DNA of 64,000 nt from positions 372,001 to 436,000 of the forward strand of contig NZ_VDMN01000001.1 of the NCBI RefSeq assembly GCF_006335145.1, given 5' to 3'. The position numbers and the translations under genes were made by a program. Source of the stretch: Aliirhizobium smilacinae (lineage in GTDB: Bacteria > Pseudomonadota > Alphaproteobacteria > Rhizobiales > Rhizobiaceae). Under the pieces are notes generated by a model that saw only the letters and a program-made list of their open reading frames with translations, did not search any database and was not told where the DNA came from. This document shows, one piece after another, positions 16,778-25,321 of this stretch; positions within the stretch are counted from its first letter, which is position 1; every line of letters starts with the position of its first letter.

Positions 16778-17377
16778 TCAGGCCGAAAGCTTGGCAGCGA
16801 TCTTGGCGACGTGGGCGCCCTGGAATCGTGCACCTTCCAGTTCGATTTCGGAAGGCTGGCGCGAGCCGTCGCCGTTGGCGATCGTCGTTGCGCCGTAGGG
16901 AGAGCCGCCCTTGACTTCTTCGGTGCCCATCTGGCCCTGGAACGAATAGGGAAGACCTACAACCGCCATACCGTGGTGCAGCAGGGTCGGAATGAAGCCG
17001 AGAATGGTGGATTCCTGGCCGCCGTGCTGGGTGGCGGAAGAGGCGAACACCGAGCCGACCTTGCCGACCAGCTTGCCTGCGAACCACAGGCCACCGGTCT
17101 GATCCCAGAAATTGCGCATCTGCGATGTGACTGTGCCGAAGCGCGTTCCAGATCCGACGATGATCGCGTCATACTGGTCGAGTTCATCGACGGTGGCGAT
17201 CGGTGCAGCCTGGTCGAGCTTGAAATGGGAAGACTTGGCGACTTCTTCCGGAACCAGTTCCGGAACGCGCTTCACGGTGACTTCGGCACCGGCGGACTTT
17301 GCGCCTTCGGCGACCGCATAGGCCATCGTTTCGATATGGCCATAAGAGGAATAATAGAGAACCAGAACTTTCGTCAT
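16778..17377 (-). CDS. wrbA: NAD(P)H:quinone oxidoreductase WrbA
   Basis: 199 residues from the ATG at 17377. A flavodoxin-like FMN enzyme that reduces quinones by two electrons. [15 protein letters not shown] is the FMN-phosphate loop; [24 protein letters not shown] and [14 protein letters not shown] are the WrbA-specific flavin and NADH contact segments, and the length matches the family. AAAGGA lies 11 bases before this ATG. The same frame stays open to an ATG at 17467 with its own AAGG, which would add a 30-residue helix-plus-Ser/Thr/Ala linker; the alternative is discussed as a finding. Confidence 0.92.
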   Translation of the reverse strand: MTKVLVLYYSSYGHIETMAYAVAEGAKSAGAEVTVKRVPELVPEEVAKSSHFKLDQAAPIATVDELDQYDAIIVGSGTRFGTVTSQMRNFWDQTGGLWFAGKLVGKVGSVFASSATQHGGQESTILGFIPTLLHHGMAVVGLPYSFQGQMGTEEVKGGSPYGATTIANGDGSRQPSEIELEGARFQGAHVAKIAAKLSA

Positions 17378-17674
17378 TTTCTTCATTTCCTTTGGGGATG
17401 TGGAAGCCGTTGCGGAACTTGACGTAGGTGCGCCGCCGAACAGATTTTTCAAGAACTCGATTATCATCGACCTGCCTTGTTACAAGCGTATGGCCGGAAG
17501 CTATCGGACACCAGCATGCGCCGCCAGACGCTAGCCTCACGACGCACTGTCCACTATTTTCGAACGACCTCAGCATACCTTCTTCAATTTGCGCGTTATC
17601 AAGTCCTAGCCGGTGGGATTGCATTCCCCGGCAGGCGGGCTAACGTCCAGCCATCGAAAAAAGCGAGCCCAAAC

Positions 17675-18460
17675 ATGTCCAGTCATACCGCCTCCCCCAT
17701 CATCGTGACCGCAGCCATGCTTGCCATCGGCGACGAACTGCTTTCGGGGCGCACCAAGGACAAGAATATCGGACATCTGGCCGATATGCTGACGCTGTCG
17801 GCGATCGACCTGAAGGAAGTTCGGATCGTCGCAGATGAGGAAGAGGCGATCGTCGAGGCGCTCAACGCATTGAGGGCGCGCTACGATTATGTCTTCACCT
17901 CGGGCGGGATCGGTCCGACCCATGACGACATCACCGCCGATGCGGTCTCCAAAGCCTTTGGTGTCGATTGCATTCATGATCCCGACGCGATGACGCTGCT
18001 CGCCGAGATGTACAAGCGGCGCGAGATGGAATTCACTCCTGCCCGCCAGCGCATGGCGCGGATGCCGGAAGGCGCCACGCATATCGCCAATCCGGTTTCC
18101 ACGGCACCCGGCTTCATTGTCGACAATGTCTATGTGATGGCGGGTGTGCCGCAAGTGTTCCAGGCGATGGTCGACAATGTTCTGCCGACTTTGCGCAGCG
18201 GCGCCAAGATGTTGTCCCGTGCCGTCTCCTGCCCCTATGGCGAGGGCGATATCGGCACGCTGCTGTCGGATATTCAGAAGGCGCATCCGGACACCAGCAT
18301 CGGCTCCTATCCGCGCTTCGACGGAAAGAAATTCTCCACCGAGATCGTCGTGCGGGCCCGCGACGCCGAGGCCATGGATGCGGCGGCAGACGCCGTCTCA
18401 GCGATGATTGCAAATCTTGATGGCAAGGGAATTTCGGCCAATCCTACTGCGGATGCATGA
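17675..18460 (+). CDS. CinA-like molybdopterin-binding-domain protein
   Basis: 261 residues containing the CinA N-terminal MoCF-type domain: TAAMLAIGDELLSGRTKDKN at the start, TSGGIGPTHDDIT as the nucleotide-binding block, and ISTAPGF-like ANPVSTAPGFIVDNVYVMAGVP. The C-terminal nicotinamide-nucleotide amidase domain of full-length CinA is absent, as in the stand-alone rhizobial form. In CinA-type proteins the domain is linked to NMN/ADP-ribose metabolism; the role of the stand-alone form is unsettled. The ATG at 17675 begins the family N-terminus; upstream open frame overlaps the wrbA promoter and is not conserved in character. Confidence 0.88.
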   Translation: MSSHTASPIIVTAAMLAIGDELLSGRTKDKNIGHLADMLTLSAIDLKEVRIVADEEEAIVEALNALRARYDYVFTSGGIGPTHDDITADAVSKAFGVDCIHDPDAMTLLAEMYKRREMEFTPARQRMARMPEGATHIANPVSTAPGFIVDNVYVMAGVPQVFQAMVDNVLPTLRSGAKMLSRAVSCPYGEGDIGTLLSDIQKAHPDTSIGSYPRFDGKKFSTEIVVRARDAEAMDAAADAVSAMIANLDGKGISANPTADA

Positions 18461-18549
18461 TGCATGACGGGCAGCCGTTGACCCTCGCCGCAGCAGCCCC
18501 ACCTTATTGGAACAAGGCTCGAAACGAAGCCGGTAATGAGGAGATGTCC

Positions 18550-19389
18550 ATGTCCTACAAGACGGTTCTTGCCGTTCTCGACACGCAGCGGAATGCACCG
18601 CAAATCACCGACTTTGCCGTCGCGATCGCCGAGCAGTTTTCTGCGCATCTCGTCGGAGTTCACACGGAAACGCTCGCCGCGGTGCCGCTGATCGCGCCGA
18701 TGGAAATTCCCGATCCAACAGCGATCGAAATCCTGCAGGAAAGCGCGCAGAGAGAAACACAGGCGATCGAACAGATCTTTCGCCAGAGGACCACCCGCGA
18801 GGGGCTTTCGGCCGAATGGCGTAGTTACATGCTGGCAGCCGGTTATGCGTCGAGTTCCGTGCAGGAGGTCGCGCGGACCGCCGACCTGATCGTTGCCAAC
18901 CAGAGCAGCCCTTCCCAAGCCGATCATCGCGCCGATCTGGAAACGTTCCTGTTCGAAAGCGGCCGGCCGATGCTGCTGGTACCCTACACGCTGAAGCAAC
19001 CGAAGCCGATCGAGCGTGTTCTGATCGCCTGGAACGGTTCGCGTGAGGCCGCTCGCGCCACTTTCGATGCCCTGCCTCTGTTGAAGCAGGCCTCCTCGGT
19101 CGAAGTGCTGGTCATAGACCCGCCGGACCGCGGCGACAGGGATCGCGAGCTTGCCGGTTCGGATCTGGCCGCCACGCTTGCCCGTCACGGTATCTCCGTC
19201 ACCCTGACGACGCAGGACAGCGGTGGCGCCTCTCCGGCTGCGGCGATCGAAAACCGCTTGGCCGATAAAAGCATCGACCTGCTGGTCATGGGCGGCTACG
19301 GGCACTCGCGCTGGTGGGAGATGTTCTTCGGCGGCGTCACCCGCAGCCTGCTCGATTCGATGACGGCGCTGACGCTTCTGTCGCGGTAA
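18550..19389 (+). CDS. Universal stress protein, tandem domain
   Basis: 279 residues built from two Usp-like halves. Residues 1-140 (SYKTVLAVLDTQRNAPQITDFAVAIA) are degenerate, and 150-279 carry a canonical ATP-binding signature (MGGYGHSRWWEMFFGGVTRSLL). Such cytoplasmic proteins accumulate under starvation, oxidative or respiratory stress. GAGGAG at 18538-18543 sits six bases before the ATG at 18550, so I prefer this to the ATG at 18544 or the frame opening at 18457. It lies 89 bases after the CinA-like gene on the same strand and could share its transcript. Confidence 0.9.
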   Translation: MSYKTVLAVLDTQRNAPQITDFAVAIAEQFSAHLVGVHTETLAAVPLIAPMEIPDPTAIEILQESAQRETQAIEQIFRQRTTREGLSAEWRSYMLAAGYASSSVQEVARTADLIVANQSSPSQADHRADLETFLFESGRPMLLVPYTLKQPKPIERVLIAWNGSREAARATFDALPLLKQASSVEVLVIDPPDRGDRDRELAGSDLAATLARHGISVTLTTQDSGGASPAAAIENRLADKSIDLLVMGGYGHSRWWEMFFGGVTRSLLDSMTALTLLSR

Positions 19390-19398
19390 AGCTGGATG

Positions 19399-19434
19399 CG
19401 GCAGCGGCTGATTGGCCGCTGCCGTTGCTCTTTT
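19399..19434 (+). terminator. Terminator after the universal stress protein gene
   Basis: A perfect ten-pair stem CGGCAGCGGC (19399-19408) with GCCGCTGCCG (19415-19424), then a T-rich tail ending TTTT. It sits in the convergent gap with the acetyltransferase gene. Confidence 0.75.
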
Positions 19435-19445
19435 CACCAACGCGG

Positions 19446-20039
19446 CTATTTGCGGCCAAAAGTCTGTCGTTTTTCATCTTCCGCAGTAATCTCGCGAATC
19501 ACCCGCGCCGGGTTGCCGGCTGCAACGACATTTTTCGGGATATCGCGTGTGACGACGGCGCCGCTGCCGATCACGGCACCATCGCCGATCGTGACCCCTG
19601 GCATGATCGAGACCCCGCCGCCGATCCAGACATTATTGCCTATGGTGATCGGGAGGGCATATTCGAGGCCGGCATTGCGGCGCTGATGATCGAGAGGATG
19701 ACCGGCCGTGTAGATGCCTACATTCGGGGCGATGAAGACATTGTTGCCGATGGTGACCTTTGCGCCATCGAGAATGACGAGGTTGACGTTGGCGTAGAAA
19801 TCGTCGCCGATCTCGATATTGAAGCCGTAATCGCAGTGGATCGCGCCGTCGAAGACGAAATTCCTGCCGATCCTTCCCATCAGTCCCCGGATCAGGTCTG
19901 CACGTTCTACATCCTGATCCGGTGAGAGCGCATTCAGCCGGTGCAGGACACGTTTTGCCGCCTTGCGTTTTTCCAGAACCGTCGGATCGTAATTTGCGTC
20001 ATACAGCAATCCGCGCGCGGCCTTTTCCAGTTCGTCCAT
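19446..20039 (-). CDS. Sugar O-acetyltransferase (maltose/galactoside type)
   Basis: 197 residues. An N-terminal Mac domain (DELEKAARGLLYDANYDPTVLEKR) is followed by a left-handed beta-helix of hexapeptide repeats. These include IEIGDDFYANVNLVILDG, VTIGNNVFIAPNVGIYTAGHP with the catalytic histidine, and ITIGNNVWIGGGVSIMPGVTIG. The family transfers acetyl from acetyl-CoA to a sugar hydroxyl; NodL of rhizobia belongs here too, but no nodulation genes are near, so a general maltose/glucose acetyltransferase is likelier. The start at 20039 matches the typical N-terminus. Confidence 0.9.
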   Translation of the reverse strand: MDELEKAARGLLYDANYDPTVLEKRKAAKRVLHRLNALSPDQDVERADLIRGLMGRIGRNFVFDGAIHCDYGFNIEIGDDFYANVNLVILDGAKVTIGNNVFIAPNVGIYTAGHPLDHQRRNAGLEYALPITIGNNVWIGGGVSIMPGVTIGDGAVIGSGAVVTRDIPKNVVAAGNPARVIREITAEDEKRQTFGRK

Positions 20040-20201
20040 CCAATACTCCTTACGACCAAATGGGCGGTACCCGCTTCGCAGAGGATTGAGGCCATATCTG
20101 GCCGCGATCGCGGTCGATCCTACACGGCCCGCTTGCCTTCCTGCCTCGTCTGCCGCTATTAGCGAGAGCCAACGAAGCTCTCACGCACCTGGCAGAACCC
20201 T

Positions 20202-20699
20202 ATGTCTCTTCCCGAAAAAGCATTCCCCGTTTCCTGGGACCAGTTTCACCGCGATACACGCGCCCTCTCCTGGCGCCTTTCCGGTCTGAATCGCGAGTTC
20301 AAGGCAATCGTCTGTATCACCCGCGGCGGCCTGGTTCCGGCGGCGATCATCTCGCGGGAACTCAATATCCGCCTGATCGATACGGTCTGCATCGCCACCC
20401 GCCACGACTATGTCGATCAGGGCGAGACGGTGCTCCTGAAGGGCATCTCGGCGGAGCTTCTGGAAAACGACGGCGAAAGCGTGCTGGTCGTCGATGACCT
20501 GACCGATACCGGCAAGACGGCCAGGGAAGTGCGCGAGATGCTGCCCAAGGCGCATTTCGCCTGCGTCTATGCAAAACCCTCCGGCGTACCGACGATCGAC
20601 ACGTTCGTCACCGAAGTTTCCCAGGATACCTGGATCTACTTTCCCTGGGATTTGGGCTTCACATATCAGGAGCCGATCGCAAAGGGACATCGCGGATAA
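20202..20699 (+). CDS. gpt: Xanthine phosphoribosyltransferase
   Basis: 165 residues. A type I phosphoribosyltransferase that salvages xanthine and guanine with PRPP to form XMP and GMP. The 13-residue PRPP motif is seen in [13 protein letters not shown] (about 94-106); [17 protein letters not shown] forms the pyrophosphate loop region, and [11 protein letters not shown] is the purine-side segment characteristic of XPRT. Length is close to the E. coli enzyme (152). It is monocistronic, followed by a 13-pair hairpin at 20764-20792. Confidence 0.93.
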   Translation: MSLPEKAFPVSWDQFHRDTRALSWRLSGLNREFKAIVCITRGGLVPAAIISRELNIRLIDTVCIATRHDYVDQGETVLLKGISAELLENDGESVLVVDDLTDTGKTAREVREMLPKAHFACVYAKPSGVPTIDTFVTEVSQDTWIYFPWDLGFTYQEPIAKGHRG

Positions 20700-20763
20700 T
20701 CTGGCCCTCGCGGTTTTGCATGGTCCGCCTTACGAAGTTGCCTGCCGTTTTGGTGTCAATAGC

Positions 20764-20792
20764 CGGCCCGTCATCCACAGGATGACGGGCCG
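20764..20792 (+). terminator. Hairpin downstream of gpt
   Basis: CGGCCCGTCATCC (20764-20776) pairs perfectly with GGATGACGGGCCG (20780-20792) around a three-base ACA loop. Only a weak T-rich tail (TTCTGTATTTA) follows. Confidence 0.65.
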
Positions 20793-20812
20793 TTCTGTAT
20801 TTAGGGGAGCGT

Positions 20813-20867
20813 GTTACCCATATGTCTCAATATGGTATAACCAAGTGCTCAAATGCCCGTTGAGACA
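20813..20867. promoter_or_regulatory. Overlapping dyads of unknown function
   Basis: CCATAT (20818-20823), six bases, then ATATGG (20830-20835) form one dyad. TGTCTCAA (20823-20830) and TTGAGACA (20860-20867) form a second perfect 8-bp dyad that shares the first one's centre. There is no open reading frame here. They resemble regulator binding sites, but no adjacent promoter or gene start explains them. Confidence 0.35.
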
Positions 20868-20985
20868 GGGGTTCTAAAAGACTTCGGCTGCCCAGATGGC
20901 GCCACAATCGAAACTCGCAAGTCTTGCGCAAGCTTCAACCTTCTCCCGCAACACATTGAGAATCCTAGGGCTTTTTTATTCCCCG

Positions 20986-20994
20986 TTATCCACA
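20986..20994 (+). promoter_or_regulatory. DnaA box upstream of nrdJ
   Basis: TTATCCACA is a perfect match to the DnaA-box consensus. It lies about 410 bases before the nrdJ start and close to the palindrome at 21001. Confidence 0.45.
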
Positions 20995-21000
20995 GGCATG

Positions 21001-21020
21001 AACCACAATATCTTGTGGTT
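21001..21020. promoter_or_regulatory. Palindrome resembling an NrdR box
   Basis: AACCACAA-TATC-TTGTGGTT is a perfect 8-bp inverted repeat. Its core CAATATCTTG fits the NrdR-box core at nine of ten positions. It precedes the hairpin region at 21062-21125. Confidence 0.5.
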
Positions 21021-21061
21021 TAAAAACTCCTACGAACTACGGCTTGACCGAATCGCGCCAT

Positions 21062-21125
21062 CGCCGCATGAATAAACCCATGTTGCGGCGGCGACTGGAC
21101 CGGGAGTACTGAGGCCGGTCTTTTT
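21062..21125 (+). ncRNA. Candidate structured RNA ending in a terminator, upstream of nrdJ
   Basis: Hairpin 1 pairs CGCCGC (21062-21067) with GCGGCG (21085-21090). Hairpin 2 pairs GACCGG (21098-21103) with CCGGTC (21115-21120) and runs straight into TTTTT (21121-21125), an intrinsic terminator layout. No coding frame explains it. It could be a small RNA transcribed from near the palindrome at 21001, or a terminated leader of nrdJ. No cobalamin-riboswitch B12 box was recognised. Confidence 0.4.
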
Positions 21126-21245
21126 CGAGTTTGACGGAAACAATTGAGCGCCAGGTGTGTTTTGACATACCGCCCGGCGGCGGGTTTTCATGCGCTCGAA
21201 AACGTTTCCGCAATCGTGATTGGCACTGGCGGAAAGAACCTGTTA

Positions 21246-21293
21246 ATACTATATTTAGTGTTTGCAGCCACCATCCAGCACAATATACAGATA
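21246..21293. promoter_or_regulatory. Paired NrdR boxes in the nrdJ promoter
   Basis: ATACTATATTTAGTGT (21246-21261) matches the NrdR consensus acaCwAtATaTwGtgt at 14 of 16 positions. A second site around CAATATACAG (21278-21293) matches the core at nine of ten. They are 32 bases apart, three helical turns, which is the usual spacing for paired NrdR sites. The first overlaps a plausible -10 element (TTGGCA at 21220 with TTAAT at 21243). Confidence 0.65.
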
Positions 21294-21404
21294 AGCATCC
21301 ACGATGAGTCTGGATGGAATTTTTAGCCGGCCGCCCATGATGGCGAGCGGCCGCAGCGGACATGTGCGCCTTTCACGGCGACAACGGATGAAGGATCTAA
21401 GGCA

Positions 21405-24400
21405 ATGCGCATCGAACGTCGTTTCACCAAGCCTGCGACAGGCGCCTACGGGGAAATCGAATTCCGCAAGGCGACCAGCGAGATCCGTAATCCGGATGGC
21501 TCCATCGTCTTCCGGCTGGCCGATATCGACGTTCCGACGCAGTTTTCCCAGGTGGCAACCGACGTTCTGGCGCAGAAATATTTCCGCAAGGCCGGCGTTC
21601 CGAAGATCCTGAGAAAAGTCGAGGAAAACGACGTTCCATCCTTCCTGTGGCGCTCAGTTGCCGACGAGAAGGCGATGAAGGACATTCCAGAAGGCGAACG
21701 CTACGGTTCGGAAATCGATGCCCGCCAGGTGTTTTCGCGTCTTGCCGGCACCTGGACCTATTGGGGTTGGAAAGGTGGCTATTTCACCTCCGAAGACGAC
21801 GCGAGCGCTTTCATGGACGAGCTTGCCTATATGCTCGCCACCCAGCGGGTCGCGCCGAACAGCCCCCAGTGGTTCAATACCGGCCTGCATTGGGCCTATG
21901 GCATCGACGGCCCCGGCCAGGGCCATTTCTATGTCGATCCCTTCACCGGCAAGCTGACCAAGTCCAAGTCGTCCTATGAACATCCACAGCCGCATGCCTG
22001 CTTCATCCAGTCCGTCGGCGACGACCTAGTCAATGAAGGTGGCATCATGGACCTGTGGGTTCGTGAAGCACGCCTGTTCAAATACGGCTCCGGCACCGGC
22101 TCCAACTTCAGCCACCTGCGCGGCGAAGGCGAAAAACTGTCCGGCGGCGGCCGTTCAAGCGGCCTGATGAGCTTCCTCAAGATCGGAGACCGGGCAGCCG
22201 GCGCGATCAAGTCGGGCGGAACGACACGTCGCGCGGCCAAGATGGTCGTCGTCGATATCGACCATCCGGATATCGAGGAATATATCAACTGGAAGGTCAA
22301 GGAAGAGCAGAAGGTTGCCGCTCTCGTCACCGGCTCGAAGATCGTCGCCAAGCACCTGAAAGCGATCATGAAGGCCTGCGTCAACTGCGAAGGTTCTGAC
22401 GACGATTGCTACGACCCGTTGAAGAACCCGGCCCTGAAGCGCGAAATCAAGGCTGCCAAGAAGGACCTGGTCCCGGAAAACTACGTCAAGCGCGTCATCC
22501 AGTTCGCCCAGCAGGGCTACAAGGATCTGCAGTTCAAGACCTATGACACGGATTGGGATTCGGAAGCCTATCTCACGGTTTCGGGCCAGAACTCGAACAA
22601 TTCCGTCTCGCTGAAGGACGACTTCCTGAAAGCCGTCGAAAACGACGGCGAGTGGAACCTGACCGCCCGCAAGGACGGCCGGGTGATGAAGACGCTGAAG
22701 GCCAAGGACCTGTGGGAACAGATTTCCTATGCCGCATGGGCATCTGCTGATCCGGGCATCCATTTCAACACGACGATGAACGACTGGCACACCTCGCCGG
22801 CCGGTGGCCCGATCCGCGGCTCCAACCCGTGCTCGGAATACATGTTCCTCGACGACACGGCCTGCAACCTCGCTTCGCTCAACCTTCTCCAGTTCAAGGA
22901 CAAGGCGACCAAGAACATCGCGATTGCCGATTACGAACATGCCGTTCGCTTGTGGACCGTCGTGCTCGAAGTGTCCGTCATGATGGCACAGTTCCCGTCG
23001 AAGGAAATCGCTGAACTCTCATACCAGTACCGCACGCTCGGCCTCGGCTATGCGAATATCGGTGGTTTCCTGATGTCGTCGGGTATCCCCTACGACTCGA
23101 AGGAAGGCCGTGCGATTGCCGGTTCGCTCACCGCGATCATGACTGGCGTCGCCTATGCGACTTCTGCCGAAATGGCAGGTGAACTCGGTCCGTTCGCCAA
23201 CTTTGCACCGAACCGCGAGAGCATGCTGCGCGTCATCCGCAACCATCGCCGCGCCGCTTACGGTGAATCTACCGGCTATGAGCAGCTGTCGGTCAATCCG
23301 GTTCCGCTGGTCGATGCGGAAAACCCGGACCAGGATCTGGTCGCGCATGCCAAGGCTGCCTGGGACAAGGCCCTGATGCTCGGCGAAAAGCACGGCTACC
23401 GCAATGCCCAGACGACCGTGATCGCCCCGACCGGCACGATCGGCCTCGTCATGGATTGCGACACGACCGGCATCGAGCCTGACTTCGCACTCGTCAAGTT
23501 CAAGAAGCTCGCCGGTGGCGGCTACTTCAAGATCATCAACGGTGCGGTTCCGGAAGCTCTGCGTACGCTCGGTTATACCGAAAGCCAGATCGCCGAGATC
23601 GAGGCCTATGCGATCGGCCACGGCAACATCAACCAGGCGCCCGGCATCAATCCCGGTTCGCTGAAGGCCAAGGGTTTTTCCGACGAGAAGATCGAAGCGA
23701 TCAACGGCGCCACCAAGGCCGCCTTCGACATCAAGTTCGTCTTCAACCAGTGGACCTTGGGCACCGACTTCCTCAAGAACACGCTGAAGGTCTCCGACGA
23801 GCAGCTCGCCGACATGAGCTTCAACCTGCTTGAGCATATCGGTTTCTCGAAAAAGGACATCGAAGCCGCCAACATCCACGTTTGTGGTGCGATGACGCTG
23901 GAAGGCGCGCCTTTCCTCAAGGACGAGCATCTGGCCGTTTTCGATTGCGCCAATCCTTGCGGCAAGATCGGCAAGCGTTACCTCTCGGTCGAAAGCCATA
24001 TCCGCATGATGGCGGCTGCCCAGCCGTTTATCTCGGGGGCGATCTCCAAGACGATCAACATGCCGAACGATGCGACCGTAGAAGATTGCGGCGCCGCCTA
24101 CATGCTGTCGTGGAAGCTGGCCCTGAAGGCCAACGCGCTCTACCGTGACGGCTCCAAGCTCAGCCAGCCGCTGAATGCCTCGCTGATCGACGAGGACGAT
24201 GCGGAAGAAGCTGTCGAAGAACTGATGCAGCAGCCGATCGCAGCCCAGGCGGTGCAAATCACCGAAAAGATCATCGAACGCGTCATCGAGCGTGTGACCC
24301 GCGAACGCGAAAAGCTGCCGAACCGCCGTCAGGGTTACACCCAGAAGGCCAATGTCGGCGGACACAAGGTCTATCTGCGCACCGGCGAATTCGGCGACGG

Positions 24401-25226
24401 CCGGATCGGCGAGATCTTCATCGACATGCACAAGGAAGGCGCTGCCTTCCGTGCGATGATGAACAACTTCGCCATCGCCATCTCGCTGGGTCTCCAGTAC
24501 GGCGTGCCGCTGGAAGAATATGTGGAGGCTTTCACCTTCACCAAGTTCGAACCGGCCGGCATCGTGACCGGAAACGACGCGATCAAGAACGCCACGTCGA
24601 TCCTCGACTACGTGTTCCGCGAACTCGCCGTCTCCTATCTCGGCCGTCACGATCTTGCGCATGTCGACACGTCTGACTTCTCGCAGACGGCGCTCGGCAA
24701 GGGCATTCAGGAAGGCAAGACCAACCTCGTCTCGACCGGCTGGACCCGTGGCTACAAGCCGACGCTGGTCTCCAGCACCGGCGGCATCGACCGCGCTTCC
24801 GGCGAGCCCAAGGGTTCGGCAACCGCCGCCCCTGCCCGCGCCTCGGCCACGGTAACCTCGTTTGCCGGCTCTGCCGCCCGCAAGCTGGAACCGACGCTCG
24901 CCATCTCGACCTCGGAAGTCGTCTCCTTCAAGCGTGACTACGAAGAACGCGCCAAGGAACTGGCCGAAGAGATCGCCGAGGAGGTCCATGAGGAACTGGC
25001 GAGCGAAAGCAAGCAGGCCGCCACTGCGCTCTTCTCCGACAAGGCTGCAGCAGACGCCGCTGCCGCCAAAACGGAAGCCAAAAAGATCGAAGCCGACCGC
25101 CGCATGAAATCGATGATGCAGGGTTATACCGGCAACATGTGCTCCGAGTGCCAGAACTTTACGATGGTGCGTAACGGGACTTGTGAGAAGTGCGACACAT
25201 GCGGCGCGACGAGCGGTTGCTCTTGA
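21405..25226 (+). CDS. nrdJ: Vitamin B12-dependent (class II) ribonucleotide reductase
   Basis: 1273 residues, the usual length of the rhizobial enzyme. It reduces ribonucleotides to deoxyribonucleotides using adenosylcobalamin to generate a thiyl radical, independently of oxygen. Visible elements: the [25 protein letters not shown] substrate loop in the N-terminal third, NPCSE (C476) and [11 protein letters not shown] (C487) in the barrel, [24 protein letters not shown] in the middle, and a C-terminal cysteine cluster (CSECQNF...[14 protein letters not shown]) that probably binds zinc or shuttles thiols. A Lys/Glu/Ala-rich linker precedes the tail. The upstream region carries paired NrdR boxes, so repression by NrdR-dATP is likely. 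Confidence 0.96.
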   Translation: MRIERRFTKPATGAYGEIEFRKATSEIRNPDGSIVFRLADIDVPTQFSQVATDVLAQKYFRKAGVPKILRKVEENDVPSFLWRSVADEKAMKDIPEGERYGSEIDARQVFSRLAGTWTYWGWKGGYFTSEDDASAFMDELAYMLATQRVAPNSPQWFNTGLHWAYGIDGPGQGHFYVDPFTGKLTKSKSSYEHPQPHACFIQSVGDDLVNEGGIMDLWVREARLFKYGSGTGSNFSHLRGEGEKLSGGGRSSGLMSFLKIGDRAAGAIKSGGTTRRAAKMVVVDIDHPDIEEYINWKVKEEQKVAALVTGSKIVAKHLKAIMKACVNCEGSDDDCYDPLKNPALKREIKAAKKDLVPENYVKRVIQFAQQGYKDLQFKTYDTDWDSEAYLTVSGQNSNNSVSLKDDFLKAVENDGEWNLTARKDGRVMKTLKAKDLWEQISYAAWASADPGIHFNTTMNDWHTSPAGGPIRGSNPCSEYMFLDDTACNLASLNLLQFKDKATKNIAIADYEHAVRLWTVVLEVSVMMAQFPSKEIAELSYQYRTLGLGYANIGGFLMSSGIPYDSKEGRAIAGSLTAIMTGVAYATSAEMAGELGPFANFAPNRESMLRVIRNHRRAAYGESTGYEQLSVNPVPLVDAENPDQDLVAHAKAAWDKALMLGEKHGYRNAQTTVIAPTGTIGLVMDCDTTGIEPDFALVKFKKLAGGGYFKIINGAVPEALRTLGYTESQIAEIEAYAIGHGNINQAPGINPGSLKAKGFSDEKIEAINGATKAAFDIKFVFNQWTLGTDFLKNTLKVSDEQLADMSFNLLEHIGFSKKDIEAANIHVCGAMTLEGAPFLKDEHLAVFDCANPCGKIGKRYLSVESHIRMMAAAQPFISGAISKTINMPNDATVEDCGAAYMLSWKLALKANALYRDGSKLSQPLNASLIDEDDAEEAVEELMQQPIAAQAVQITEKIIERVIERVTREREKLPNRRQGYTQKANVGGHKVYLRTGEFGDGRIGEIFIDMHKEGAAFRAMMNNFAIAISLGLQYGVPLEEYVEAFTFTKFEPAGIVTGNDAIKNATSILDYVFRELAVSYLGRHDLAHVDTSDFSQTALGKGIQEGKTNLVSTGWTRGYKPTLVSSTGGIDRASGEPKGSATAAPARASATVTSFAGSAARKLEPTLAISTSEVVSFKRDYEERAKELAEEIAEEVHEELASESKQAATALFSDKAAADAAAAKTEAKKIEADRRMKSMMQGYTGNMCSECQNFTMVRNGTCEKCDTCGATSGCS

Positions 25227-25277
25227 TAATTGCAGGGATAAGTGGCGCCGCCACTTTCCGGCAACCCGAGTTTAGAT

Positions 25278-25321
25278 AAACTAATCCCCGCGGTGATTGA
25301 GTTCACCGCGGGGATTAGTTT
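25278..25321 (+). terminator. Terminator hairpin of nrdJ abutting the next start codon
   Basis: A perfect 19-bp inverted repeat (25278-25296 with 25303-25321) and a six-base TTGAGT loop; the stem ends in TTAGTTT. The ATG of the RES gene is the next three bases, so its only Shine-Dalgarno-like sequence (GGGGA) is inside the 3' arm. Confidence 0.75.

Noticed and set aside
20700..21404. Cobalamin riboswitch before the B12-dependent reductase
   Set aside because: Looked for because it would make sense, but no B12-box-like sequence or typical multi-helix layout was found; NrdR boxes and a terminated hairpin pair are what is visible.
23019..24989. 656-codon open frame antisense to nrdJ
   Set aside because: A shadow of the high-GC codon pattern of nrdJ; its composition is Arg/Asp/Gly/Val-rich without motifs, and nrdJ is a certain gene in the other direction.
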